Program-made: the position numbers and the translations under genes
In this document: in pieces, positions 1 through 5,870 of the stretch
How positions within the stretch are numbered: the first letter of the stretch is position 1
How the letters are laid out: each line of letters begins with the position of its first letter
Notes under the pieces: model-generated
Seen by the model: only the letters and a program-made list of their open reading frames with translations
Told to the model about the DNA's origin: nothing
Databases searched by the model: none
From: an uncultured Bacilli bacterium
GTDB lineage: Bacteria > Bacillota_I > Bacilli_A > RF39 > UBA660
Reading direction: 5' to 3'
NCBI GenBank assembly: GCA_944332505.1
Contig: CALVKC010000072.1
Span: 1 to 6,024 of the forward strand
DNA length: 6,024 nucleotides

Positions 1-85
1 TTACTAAACACAATATCGCCTCTATTCCTATCATATTAATTTTAACATAATATTTATTTTTTTTCACTATTTTTAAAAAACTAAT

Positions 86-111
86 AAAAAAAATTGAAGA
101 ATTGTCTTCAA
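86..111 (-). terminator. Intrinsic terminator of the sortase operon
   Basis: On the minus strand, just after the TAA of the last operon gene (116-118), the arms TTGAAGA (111-105) and TCTTCAA (100-94) pair perfectly around a 4-nt loop. They are followed by eight T residues (93-86). The stem is AT-rich, as expected in such a genome, but stem, loop, T-run and position all fit a rho-independent terminator. A short A/T match outside the stem (113-117) could give weak activity on the other strand. Confidence 0.8.
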
Positions 112-115
112 CTTT

Positions 116-1018
116 TTAATTATTAATACTACTCATTAAAATATTTTTATAAACATTACGTTCTTCTTCTGATAATACTGATAATAAATTTTCATCTAAT
201 AAATCATTTAATGTTATATTTGGCTTATAGCTATTTAACATTAATATTTGTTTTAAAATATTATTAAACATCTTATGTTCATTTAAAGTATAATTACATA
301 CACTTGCTGGCTCGTTATTATTAGATGGAACTTCTATTTCTGGAACAGTATTATTATTTATTTCAACACTAGTAGTTGGCATAGCTTCATCTTTTAACTC
401 TTCTATACTATCTGAAACTCTACTATTAACTACACGTGTGTTTTTATAACGAATGTATTCGTATATTGAATTACTTATACTATTTATAGTTAGCATAATT
501 AACCATAATACAAACATTAATAAGTTTAATTGTAAAACAGTAATTACCGATGTATTAGTATACAAACTATTACTATCAAAAACGTTAATACCATTTGTAA
601 AGACTAAATACATAAATGTAATAAACAAATAAGTAAAAGCAAAAAATGATATTAAATTAATTATTTTATAACTTTTTTTCATTCTAAAATGCACTATTGA
701 TGCTATAAAAGCTATAATCATAATTCCAAATACAAACATATATACTCCAAATGATGGAAAATAAATATTTTTAAAAATTAAGTCTATTAATTCATCTTTT
801 ATTGCTACTACACTATCAGTATGTTTTAATACCAGAATTGAAATAGCCACTGTTTCTATTAAAATATTACATAAGACTAATTTCTTTTTACTTATCTGTT
901 TTCCCATATATAATAATACTGTTAATATCATTGCAACAATTACACCTACAAGTAATTGTGATGATGTTATTAAATTTAATAACATTTCTAATTTATCAAT
1001 TATATTTGTATAACTCAT
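116..1018 (-). CDS. Five-helix membrane protein encoded with a sortase
   Basis: I do not recognise this 300-residue protein. Five hydrophobic segments are visible at about residues 21-38, 47-64, 89-111, 119-141 and 159-180. Lys/Arg-rich stretches follow helices 1, 3 and 5 (QISKKK, RMKKSYK, YEYIRYKNTR), so the positive-inside rule puts the N terminus outside and a 110-residue C-terminal tail in the cytoplasm. The tail has an acidic, Asn/Pro-rich linker (about 203-238) and then a helical end (about 245-298) that could be a small interaction domain. The start is well supported: AAGGGGGG lies about 6 nt before the ATG. It is the last gene of the adhesin-sortase operon, 15 bp after the sortase stop, and its Shine-Dalgarno abuts that stop. 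Location suggests a role in assembly or anchoring of the surface protein, but nothing in the sequence proves it. Confidence 0.85.
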   Translation of the reverse strand: MSYTNIIDKLEMLLNLITSSQLLVGVIVAMILTVLLYMGKQISKKKLVLCNILIETVAISILVLKHTDSVVAIKDELIDLIFKNIYFPSFGVYMFVFGIMIIAFIASIVHFRMKKSYKIINLISFFAFTYLFITFMYLVFTNGINVFDSNSLYTNTSVITVLQLNLLMFVLWLIMLTINSISNSIYEYIRYKNTRVVNSRVSDSIEELKDEAMPTTSVEINNNTVPEIEVPSNNNEPASVCNYTLNEHKMFNNILKQILMLNSYKPNITLNDLLDENLLSVLSEEERNVYKNILMSSINN

Positions 1019-1033
1019 TTTTTGCCCCCCTTT

Positions 1034-1684
1034 TTACACTCTTTCTAATATATAAATGGTTTGTGTTGTCTCATCATCTTTAGTACAAGTAATTAATGTA
1101 AGAACACTCTTATTAGGATTTCTTTTAATAAGTACGTCGCCATCTTTAGCTTCTGTATATATATTAACTATTTTATACTCGTATTTAATGTTTTTATAAT
1201 TGATATATGCAACGTCTCCAATTGAAAGTTTCCATAAATTTCCAAAATAACTATTGAAATAATTTCCTGAATGTCCTGCAATAATTACATTACCATTATC
1301 TTCATCTGGATAAGATGACTCATTTAACATCTTAATATTAGTATATAATTTATTCAAGCTAGAACTTTTATCATAAAATCCTCTAGAAAAATCTATTTTG
1401 GGAATTTCTAAAGTTGCAATATAATATTCATAAACTTGACTATTATCAATATTTGTTTGATTTTCTTCTTCTATACTCGTACTTGTTTCTTCTTCATCTG
1501 CCTCTTCATCAACAAAATCAATATTAACATTTTCACTTTCCTCTTTATTCTTTAATATACTCATATTAATTTCACTATAGACTTGATCTCTCTCATCATT
1601 AATGAAATTATTTAAGAGAAAGCCAATGCCCACTATTATAAGCATGACACTGGCTACAATATTCATCTTTAAATTATTTTGCAT
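1034..1684 (-). CDS. Sortase, membrane-anchored transpeptidase
   Basis: Sortases cut a C-terminal sorting signal and join the protein to the cell wall or to a pilin subunit, acting on the outer face of the membrane. The 216-residue protein has one N-terminal signal anchor (about 8-27), a strongly acidic linker (about 47-75) and a sortase fold domain from about 84 to the end. The catalytic His138 is in AGHS and Cys200 in TLITC. The usual Arg after the Cys is not where expected: the matching stretch reads ETTQTIYI, and the only later Arg is residue 215. It follows the adhesin gene with an 11-bp overlap, so translation is probably coupled. No good Shine-Dalgarno precedes the ATG at 1684 or the alternative ATG at 1666. 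The substrate is most likely the upstream adhesin. I cannot assign a sortase class with confidence; A-, D- or E-like single-anchor types are possible. Confidence 0.92.
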   Translation of the reverse strand: MQNNLKMNIVASVMLIIVGIGFLLNNFINDERDQVYSEINMSILKNKEESENVNIDFVDEEADEEETSTSIEEENQTNIDNSQVYEYYIATLEIPKIDFSRGFYDKSSSLNKLYTNIKMLNESSYPDEDNGNVIIAGHSGNYFNSYFGNLWKLSIGDVAYINYKNIKYEYKIVNIYTEAKDGDVLIKRNPNKSVLTLITCTKDDETTQTIYILERV

Positions 1685-2969
1685 TTGCTTTAGAATTTTT
1701 AAATATTAATATTGATCCTAAAGAAATTACTAATAATCCTATAATACTTGTTGTCATTGTAGCAAATGATGAAGTTGGTTCAACCGGAACTTCTACTACG
1801 CTTTCAACTTCGTTGTACATAACTACTTTTTGATTAACACCATACTCTTTTAATTCAAAAGTTATAGTCTCTTGACTTAATGTATAACCTTCAGGTGCTT
1901 TTTCTTCAGTTAAAGTATATATACCAAGTTCAAGATTAGTAATTATATGTGGTTCATTTGTAGAAACCCATTTATCTATAACTTCTCCTTTTTCATTTTT
2001 CAATGTAAGAGTTGCGCCTGGTAATTCCTTTTTAGTAGCAAGATCTTGCTTACTAATTTCAACTGTTACTCCTTCTTTTGGTGGAATTTCAGGTTCTTCA
2101 GGTTTTTCAATTGTTAATCTCATACTTATTGAATCATTTAATGTTTTTGTTTCAACTACTGGATAAGCAACTGGTTGATATCCTTTAACTTCAGGATTAT
2201 ATATATATGTTTTTGTAGTTGTGGCAGTACCATTTACATTTAATTTAAGATTAATGGTTTCACCTGGTTCAACACTACTTGCTAAAACTTTTACATATAC
2301 TCCGCCATTTCCTTCTTCAACAATAACTTTAGAATTAGCATTTTCTAATTTAACATTATAGTCTATATTTGAATTAATTTTAATTAAATTAGATACATAG
2401 TATTCTTCATTTGAATCTAATGAGAAAGAAACATTAGATGTAACAATTGATAAACTGCCTTCATCATTACTAGTAGATGTTGCCTTTTTAGCTTCGCTTA
2501 CTAAATTTCTAATTTTAGTAGCAACACTATTACTATTATTTTGTGAACTATATACAGCAGTTCTTAAATTTTTAAGTGCATTATCTACGTCATTTTTCAT
2601 AGCTCCAATATCTTCTAAATATAACCAAAGAGCTGATTGTGTAATGAAATAATCATTAGTGTTTGCATTATTTACTCCTGAATTAACGATATATGCAACA
2701 CCTTTATCTTTTGTTTCAGATACTTTAACATAATTAGTATTAGCAGGTCTTAATAATGTAATATCCATACAATATACAAATTTACCATCAGAAGTTTTCT
2801 TATATGAATAATTATTTGCAATATTTAACGGATTTACCTTATATCCCATCGATGTAGAATTAACTTTAATTTTTTCTGGAACACTAGTTGCTGCATTTAC
2901 TACTAAAGTACCTGTTAAAAAGATAGCAAATACTAGAACTAGAGTTTTTAAAATACTTGTTCTTTTCAT
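1674..2969 (-). CDS. Secreted thioester-domain (TQXA) adhesin or pilin with Cna-B domain
   Basis: This is a 431-residue surface protein. Residues 1-27 form a signal peptide (KRTSILK, hydrophobic core, VNAA). Residues about 28-165 look like a thioester domain: Cys67 in YCMD and Gln111 in TQSALW are the pair that forms the internal Cys-Gln thioester, used by related adhesins to bind host or surface amines covalently. A beta-rich region (about 172-290) and a Pro/Glu spacer follow. Residues about 301-388 are a Cna-B/SpaA-type domain with Lys307 (EISK), catalytic-type Glu355 (YTLTEEKAPEGY) and Asn386 (MYN), which predict an intramolecular isopeptide bond. The C terminus has a hydrophobic segment (about 405-423) and the tail KNSKANAK, a sorting signal, but VPVEPTSS (394-401) replaces LPXTG. 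An upstream in-frame TTG at 2996 is rejected because it lies at the predicted transcription start, while an excellent Shine-Dalgarno serves the ATG at 2969. Confidence 0.9.
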   Translation of the reverse strand: MKRTSILKTLVLVFAIFLTGTLVVNAATSVPEKIKVNSTSMGYKVNPLNIANNYSYKKTSDGKFVYCMDITLLRPANTNYVKVSETKDKGVAYIVNSGVNNANTNDYFITQSALWLYLEDIGAMKNDVDNALKNLRTAVYSSQNNSNSVATKIRNLVSEAKKATSTSNDEGSLSIVTSNVSFSLDSNEEYYVSNLIKINSNIDYNVKLENANSKVIVEEGNGGVYVKVLASSVEPGETINLKLNVNGTATTTKTYIYNPEVKGYQPVAYPVVETKTLNDSISMRLTIEKPEEPEIPPKEGVTVEISKQDLATKKELPGATLTLKNEKGEVIDKWVSTNEPHIITNLELGIYTLTEEKAPEGYTLSQETITFELKEYGVNQKVVMYNEVESVVEVPVEPTSSFATMTTSIIGLLVISLGSILIFKNSKANAK

Positions 2970-2976
2970 TTTAACA

Positions 2977-2987
2977 TCTCCCCCTTT
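2977..2987 (-). promoter_or_regulatory. Shine-Dalgarno fixing the adhesin start
   Basis: The minus strand reads AAAGGGGGAGA, 7 nt before the ATG at 2969. An in-frame TTG at 2996 lies upstream of this site and has none of its own. This supports the 431-residue form that begins directly with a signal peptide. Confidence 0.85.
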
Positions 2988-3000
2988 GAAAAGCAATTAT

Positions 3001-3029
3001 AATATACCATATTTTAAGGCTTTTGTCAA
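3001..3029 (-). promoter_or_regulatory. Sigma-A-type promoter of the adhesin-sortase operon
   Basis: The minus strand has a perfect -35 TTGACA (3029-3024), a 17-bp spacer and -10 TATATT (3006-3001). A TGG directly precedes the -10, giving an extended -10. Transcription should start near 2994, leaving a leader of about 25 nt. It is the strongest promoter visible in the window and should drive the adhesin, sortase and membrane-protein genes as one transcript. Confidence 0.85.
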
Positions 3030-3034
3030 GTTTT

Positions 3035-3048
3035 TACAAACATTTGTA
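3035..3048. repeat. Short palindrome upstream of the -35 box
   Basis: TACAAA and TTTGTA flank a 2-bp centre, a 14-bp perfect palindrome five bases upstream of the -35 of the adhesin promoter. The position suits an activator or repressor site. It also lies just after the stop of the U32 gene, but no T-run follows on the minus strand, so it is not a convincing terminator. A chance AT-rich palindrome is possible. Confidence 0.3.
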
Positions 3049-3062
3049 CTTTAAAAAGATAA

Positions 3063-4268
3063 TTAAATAAATTTTATTCGCATAATGTCATCTTTGTATA
3101 CTTCTTTATTTAACTTAAATCGAATGATTTGTTCAGGATGATTAGCAACTTCCAATAAATTACCTTCTTCATCATATATATCAGGAATAATAAAAGAAAA
3201 AGCATTAATATTAGGGCCAAACATTTCTACTTCTAACCCTTTTTTAAAATAATTTTTTTGAATTAAACTAACCATTTGGGTATTCATATCATAATCTAAG
3301 ACAATTCCAAGAAAATCTTGATTAGATACTTCTTGCCTTCCTAAAAAGTATTGTCCTTCTACGCCTGGAAATTTATTAAAAAATTGGTCTGTACTTTCCC
3401 TATTAGCTACTCTATTCAATATTTTACTATAATATTCTATTTTATCTTTTGTTAAATTATTGTTATAATACTCATCTATTGCTTCTCTATAAGTGCTAAT
3501 CACTGTAGCAATATAATAGTTAGATCTCATTCTTCCTTCTACTTTTAAGCTAGCAATACCTATATCTATCATTTCTCCAATATATTTAATTAAAGATAAA
3601 TCTTTAGTTGACATTGTAAATTCGGTATCAGATTCTACTTTCTTTTTATCTTTATCATATAACGGGAAAGTCCATCTGCATATTTGAGCGCACCCTCCAC
3701 GATTAGCATCTCTTCCTGTAAAGTAATTAGATAATACGCATCTTCCAGAATAAGAAGAACACATTGCACCATGAACAAAACATTCTATATCTATACCTGT
3801 TTTATCAATTATTTCTTTTATCTCTTCTTTAGAAGTCTCTCTTCCTAACACTACTCTTTCGCATCCCATATTTTTCCAAAATAATACGTCCTCATAATTT
3901 AGAGAAGATATTTGTGTAGACATATGAATAGCAATATTAATATTATTTTTTTTAACTATATCTATTACAAGTGGATCAGATACTATTATTGCATCAACTC
4001 CACACTCTTCTAAATTTATTAAATATTCTTTTAAGTTATTTACATCTTCATTATGAAAAGCTATATTAACTGTTACATGCACTTTTTTACCTAAACTATG
4101 AGCATAAGTGCAAGCATCTGCAATTTCCTCAATACTAAAATTAGTAGCATTAGCTCTTAAAGAAAAATTACGACCGCCAATATAACAAGCATCTGCGCCA
4201 TATAAAAATGCTATTTTTAATTTTTCTAAATTCCCGGCTGGGCTTAATAATTCAATTCTTTTATTCAT
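3063..4268 (-). CDS. trhP2: U32-family tRNA U34 hydroxylation protein, TrhP/YrrO-like
   Basis: TrhP-type U32 proteins (E. coli YegQ; B. subtilis YrrN/YrrO) are needed for 5-hydroxyuridine at the tRNA wobble position, with prephenate as a known requirement and an Fe-S cluster; older annotation calls them peptidases or collagenases. This 401-residue protein has the LLSPAGNLEKLK start and the U32 signature at 162-180 (E-x-F-x2-G-A-M-C-x4-G-x-C-x-L-S). Cys170, Cys177, Cys193 and Cys197 are likely cluster ligands, and NRGGCAQICRW follows the signature. KVEGRMRSNYY is at 242-252 and the C-terminal beta domain typical of the longer family members spans about 315-401. Length is normal for this branch. 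It is the second gene of the operon: its ATG lies inside the end of the upstream gene (8-bp overlap), with Shine-Dalgarno AAGGTGA at 4281-4275 and a 6-nt spacer. No clear terminator follows. The symbol is by analogy with B. subtilis. Confidence 0.9.
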   Translation of the reverse strand: MNKRIELLSPAGNLEKLKIAFLYGADACYIGGRNFSLRANATNFSIEEIADACTYAHSLGKKVHVTVNIAFHNEDVNNLKEYLINLEECGVDAIIVSDPLVIDIVKKNNINIAIHMSTQISSLNYEDVLFWKNMGCERVVLGRETSKEEIKEIIDKTGIDIECFVHGAMCSSYSGRCVLSNYFTGRDANRGGCAQICRWTFPLYDKDKKKVESDTEFTMSTKDLSLIKYIGEMIDIGIASLKVEGRMRSNYYIATVISTYREAIDEYYNNNLTKDKIEYYSKILNRVANRESTDQFFNKFPGVEGQYFLGRQEVSNQDFLGIVLDYDMNTQMVSLIQKNYFKKGLEVEMFGPNINAFSFIIPDIYDEEGNLLEVANHPEQIIRFKLNKEVYKDDIMRIKFI

Positions 4269-5655
4269 TATTCTTCACCTTATATATTGTTTTAGTATTA
4301 AAAAATCCTATATATTCTTCTTTATTAGATTTTGTTTTATTAATAAAGCTATTTAAAACATTCATAAATTCACTATTATCTATATTAAAGCTATCTATAA
4401 CGATGTAATCAATACTTCTTAATTCGTCTATTTTATTTATTAAATTTACAGGTTTACTTGTATAGATGATACTTCCATTATTACTTTCTAAAACTGGATA
4501 TTCTTCATCATTATGTTTCATATAATATAAATTATCTTCCTTATTTTTATTAATATAATTAAAATAATTAGTTAATAAATACCTTCTTGAATAAAATATT
4601 GGTAAATATCCATAGCCCATAAACATTATTTCCATATTAGTATTATTTTTTATATCAAGTAATTCTTCTTTTGTAATATCAGAAGAGATAAAAGAGCCTT
4701 TAACTCCACTATTATAATAAAAATTATTACTATAAATACTTGTATTTAAATGTTCTTGCATTATAACTAAATCTTTTGTTATTCCAAGCCTTTTAGCAAT
4801 ATTTATTACTCCAACATTATAAAATAAAATCTTACTAATATTTAGTTTATTAAGTTCCATTAAAACTTCTTCTAAATAGGGAATATCTTTATTATGAATC
4901 ATTTTATTAACTGATACTATTATTTCCTTATCAGTAGATTTAATTATCTTTTTTAAATTATTTATATCTACTTGCAAACTAGGAAATACTGATAAATTTT
5001 TTATACCTACAATTATTCCATCTATATTAGTTTTTAATACTTCTTCTAAATTATCGTTAGTGGGGCATACTACTAACTTATTATCTTTTCTTTTAGATAT
5101 CGAAATAGTATCACCTAGAGGTATATATGTAGTTATAAATTCTTTATTATTATTTAAAAACTCAATATACTCTTTTATATGTCTAACAATTCCTCTTTGA
5201 TTTTTAGTTTTTATTAATGTTTCGTCTTCAACTAGTCCATGGAAAGACAAATTATCAGTAATAATTACTCCATTAGGATTTAAATTATCTTTAAATTTAT
5301 TAAAGAATTTAATATTAGCACTTTTAGATGCATCTATAAATATTAAGTCATAACTACCACTGACTGAAACATTTAAAGCATCATCATTTACAATTAATAT
5401 TCTATCTAATAAATTAAACTTTCTTATATTATCTACTGCGATATTATATCTATCTGTATCTTTTTCTATAGTAGTTATCTTTATATCATCACTAACACTA
5501 GCCATTTTAATTGCTGAGTATCCAATAGCACTACCTATTTCTAATATACTTTTAATATTATGTTCTTTTATATAATTACATAAGTATTCTATACCATCAG
5601 GTAGCATTATTGGTATATTATGTTCTTTTGCATAGTTCTCTATTTTTTCTATCAT
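4261..5655 (-). CDS. Fusion: TrmR-like tRNA methyltransferase plus TrhP1-like U32 module
   Basis: The 464-residue protein joins two steps of one pathway. Residues 1 to about 190 are a SAM-dependent O-methyltransferase like B. subtilis TrmR/YrrM, which methylates 5-hydroxyuridine34 to 5-methoxyuridine. The SAM loop is EIGSAIGYS (39-47), an acidic residue follows in TTIEKD (Glu64), and FIDASK (Asp108) and TDN (Asp134, Asn135) match the metal-binding residues of the family. Residues about 195-464 resemble a U32 protein of the short YrrN/TrhP1 type: IMQEHLNTSIYSNN and IMFMGYGYLPIFYSRRYLL line up with the downstream TrhP-like protein. All cluster cysteines are replaced, and the C-terminal half has none after Cys197. 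In B. subtilis yrrM, yrrN and yrrO are separate genes. The ATG 21 bases upstream (5676) is rejected because it precedes the predicted transcription start, whereas the ATG at 5655 has AGAAGGG five bases upstream. Confidence 0.88.
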   Translation of the reverse strand: MIEKIENYAKEHNIPIMLPDGIEYLCNYIKEHNIKSILEIGSAIGYSAIKMASVSDDIKITTIEKDTDRYNIAVDNIRKFNLLDRILIVNDDALNVSVSGSYDLIFIDASKSANIKFFNKFKDNLNPNGVIITDNLSFHGLVEDETLIKTKNQRGIVRHIKEYIEFLNNNKEFITTYIPLGDTISISKRKDNKLVVCPTNDNLEEVLKTNIDGIIVGIKNLSVFPSLQVDINNLKKIIKSTDKEIIVSVNKMIHNKDIPYLEEVLMELNKLNISKILFYNVGVINIAKRLGITKDLVIMQEHLNTSIYSNNFYYNSGVKGSFISSDITKEELLDIKNNTNMEIMFMGYGYLPIFYSRRYLLTNYFNYINKNKEDNLYYMKHNDEEYPVLESNNGSIIYTSKPVNLINKIDELRSIDYIVIDSFNIDNSEFMNVLNSFINKTKSNKEEYIGFFNTKTIYKVKNNE

Positions 5656-5660
5656 ACTAT

Positions 5661-5671
5661 CCCTTCTTCTT
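5661..5671 (-). promoter_or_regulatory. Shine-Dalgarno deciding the methyltransferase start
   Basis: The minus strand reads AAGAAGAAGGG and ends five bases before the ATG at 5655. The longer reading frame from 5676 would translate this site as Arg-Arg-Arg and would need an ATG located at the promoter -10. The short form is therefore preferred. Confidence 0.75.
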
Positions 5672-5692
5672 GCCATATTATAGCATATGGCA
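5671..5692. repeat. 8-bp inverted repeat around the methyltransferase -10 box
   Basis: TGCCATAT (5671-5678) and ATATGGCA (5685-5692) are perfect inverted copies separated by the six bases TATAGC. The repeat spans the extended -10 of the leftward promoter, an ideal place for a repressor. It could also be a target or end site for the element to its right. Both readings are inference. Confidence 0.5.
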
Positions 5693-5706
5693 GACTACGT
5701 CCGCAA
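5677..5706 (-). promoter_or_regulatory. Extended -10 promoter of the tRNA-modification operon
   Basis: The minus strand has TGCTATAAT (5685-5677), a consensus extended -10. A weak -35, TTGCGG (5706-5701), lies 18 bp upstream. The start is expected at about 5670 on an A, giving a leader of only about 15 nt that is mostly Shine-Dalgarno. The weak -35 is in the GC-richer intergenic stretch and may belong to sequence brought in with the plus-strand element. Confidence 0.75.
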
Positions 5707-5725
5707 CCTAACAAGAAGAAAACAT

Positions 5726-5758
5726 AAAAAAAGCAAACCTCCACTTGAAATAGTTTGC
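5726..5758 (-). terminator. Possible leftward terminator guarding the intergenic region
   Basis: Read leftward, GCAAAC (5758-5753), a 14-nt loop and GTTTGC (5738-5733) form a 6-bp stem followed by seven T residues (5732-5726). The same outer arm can instead pair over a long distance with 5907-5894. There is no visible minus-strand gene to its right in the window. It would therefore stop antisense transcription of the element or close a minus-strand RNA. The loop is large for a terminator, so confidence is limited. Confidence 0.45.
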
Positions 5759-5772
5759 CAAATCAGTATAAT
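5745..5772 (+). promoter_or_regulatory. Internal plus-strand promoter
   Basis: TTGAAA (5745-5750), a 16-bp spacer and a perfect TATAAT (5767-5772) make a good sigma-A promoter, with a start near 5779-5780. The leader would be about 130 nt. The same bases could form a weak RNA hairpin (CAGT 5764-5767 with ACTG 5774-5777) in longer transcripts. No comparable plus-strand promoter is seen between 5600 and 5733; TATTAT at 5676 has no fitting -35. Confidence 0.65.
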
Positions 5773-5781
5773 AACTGTTAC

Positions 5782-5870
5782 GTGATCTAAGTCACAATCT
5801 AATCAAACGGTCTATGCCGTAATGTAGTCTATGCTACCAATATCGGAACCTCAAGATAAACTTTTGTTCC
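5782..5870 (+). ncRNA. Structured leader RNA with repeated UCUAWG-loop hairpins
   Basis: Three 14-nt hairpins share one plan, a 4-bp stem closing a 6-nt U-CUAN-G loop whose first and last bases can form a U-G pair. They are GTGA-TCTAAG-TCAC (5782-5795), ACGG-TCTATG-CCGT (5807-5820) and GTAG-TCTATG-CTAC (5824-5837). The stems differ while the loops agree. A fourth, larger hairpin pairs GGAAC (5845-5849) with GTTCC (5866-5870), with AAG/CTT inside. Together they fill most of the predicted 5' leader. No T-box, tRNA or riboswitch signature that I know is present. The region could be a regulatory leader, a protein-binding site, or a separate functional RNA of the element. Confidence 0.5.

Larger units (their letters stand above)
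5681..5836. repeat. Gapped inverted copy: left flank versus third leader hairpin
   Basis: The minus strand of 5681-5698 reads GTAGTC, five extra bases, then TATGCTA. The plus strand of 5824-5836 reads GTAGTCTATGCTA, the same 13 bases without the gap. A third, shorter version (GTAGT-TATGC on the minus strand) is at 5893-5884, directly before the Shine-Dalgarno arm. The flanking bases also show loose similarity (AATATGG versus AATATCGG). The match joins the leader RNA to the leftward promoter region. Confidence 0.5.

Noticed and set aside
1..34. Possible start of another minus-strand gene running off the left edge (ATG at 34, 11 open codons beginning MIGIEAILCLV).
   Set aside because: No Shine-Dalgarno precedes the ATG and no convincing promoter lies between it and the terminator at 86-111; eleven codons are too few. 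It remains possible.
2970..2996. Nine-residue N-terminal extension of the adhesin from a TTG start.
   Set aside because: The predicted transcription start is at about 2994, the strong Shine-Dalgarno would be inside the frame, and the extension spoils the signal peptide start.
3030..3062. Terminator after the TrhP-like gene.
   Set aside because: The 14-bp palindrome is followed by A residues, not T, on the minus strand, and its loop would be very small.
4208..4408. Plus-strand open frame of 66 codons.
   Set aside because: It lies entirely antisense to the two overlapping U32 genes and is a hydrophobic shadow frame of AT-rich DNA.
5656..5676. Seven-residue N-terminal extension (MARRRDS) of the methyltransferase fusion.
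   Set aside because: Its ATG is directly beside the -10 box, upstream of the expected transcript start, and its Arg codons are the Shine-Dalgarno for the ATG at 5655.
5782..5837. CRISPR-like short repeats.
   Set aside because: The repeated unit is only a loop octamer within unlike hairpins, with irregular 3-11 nt gaps and no spacer-sized intervals.
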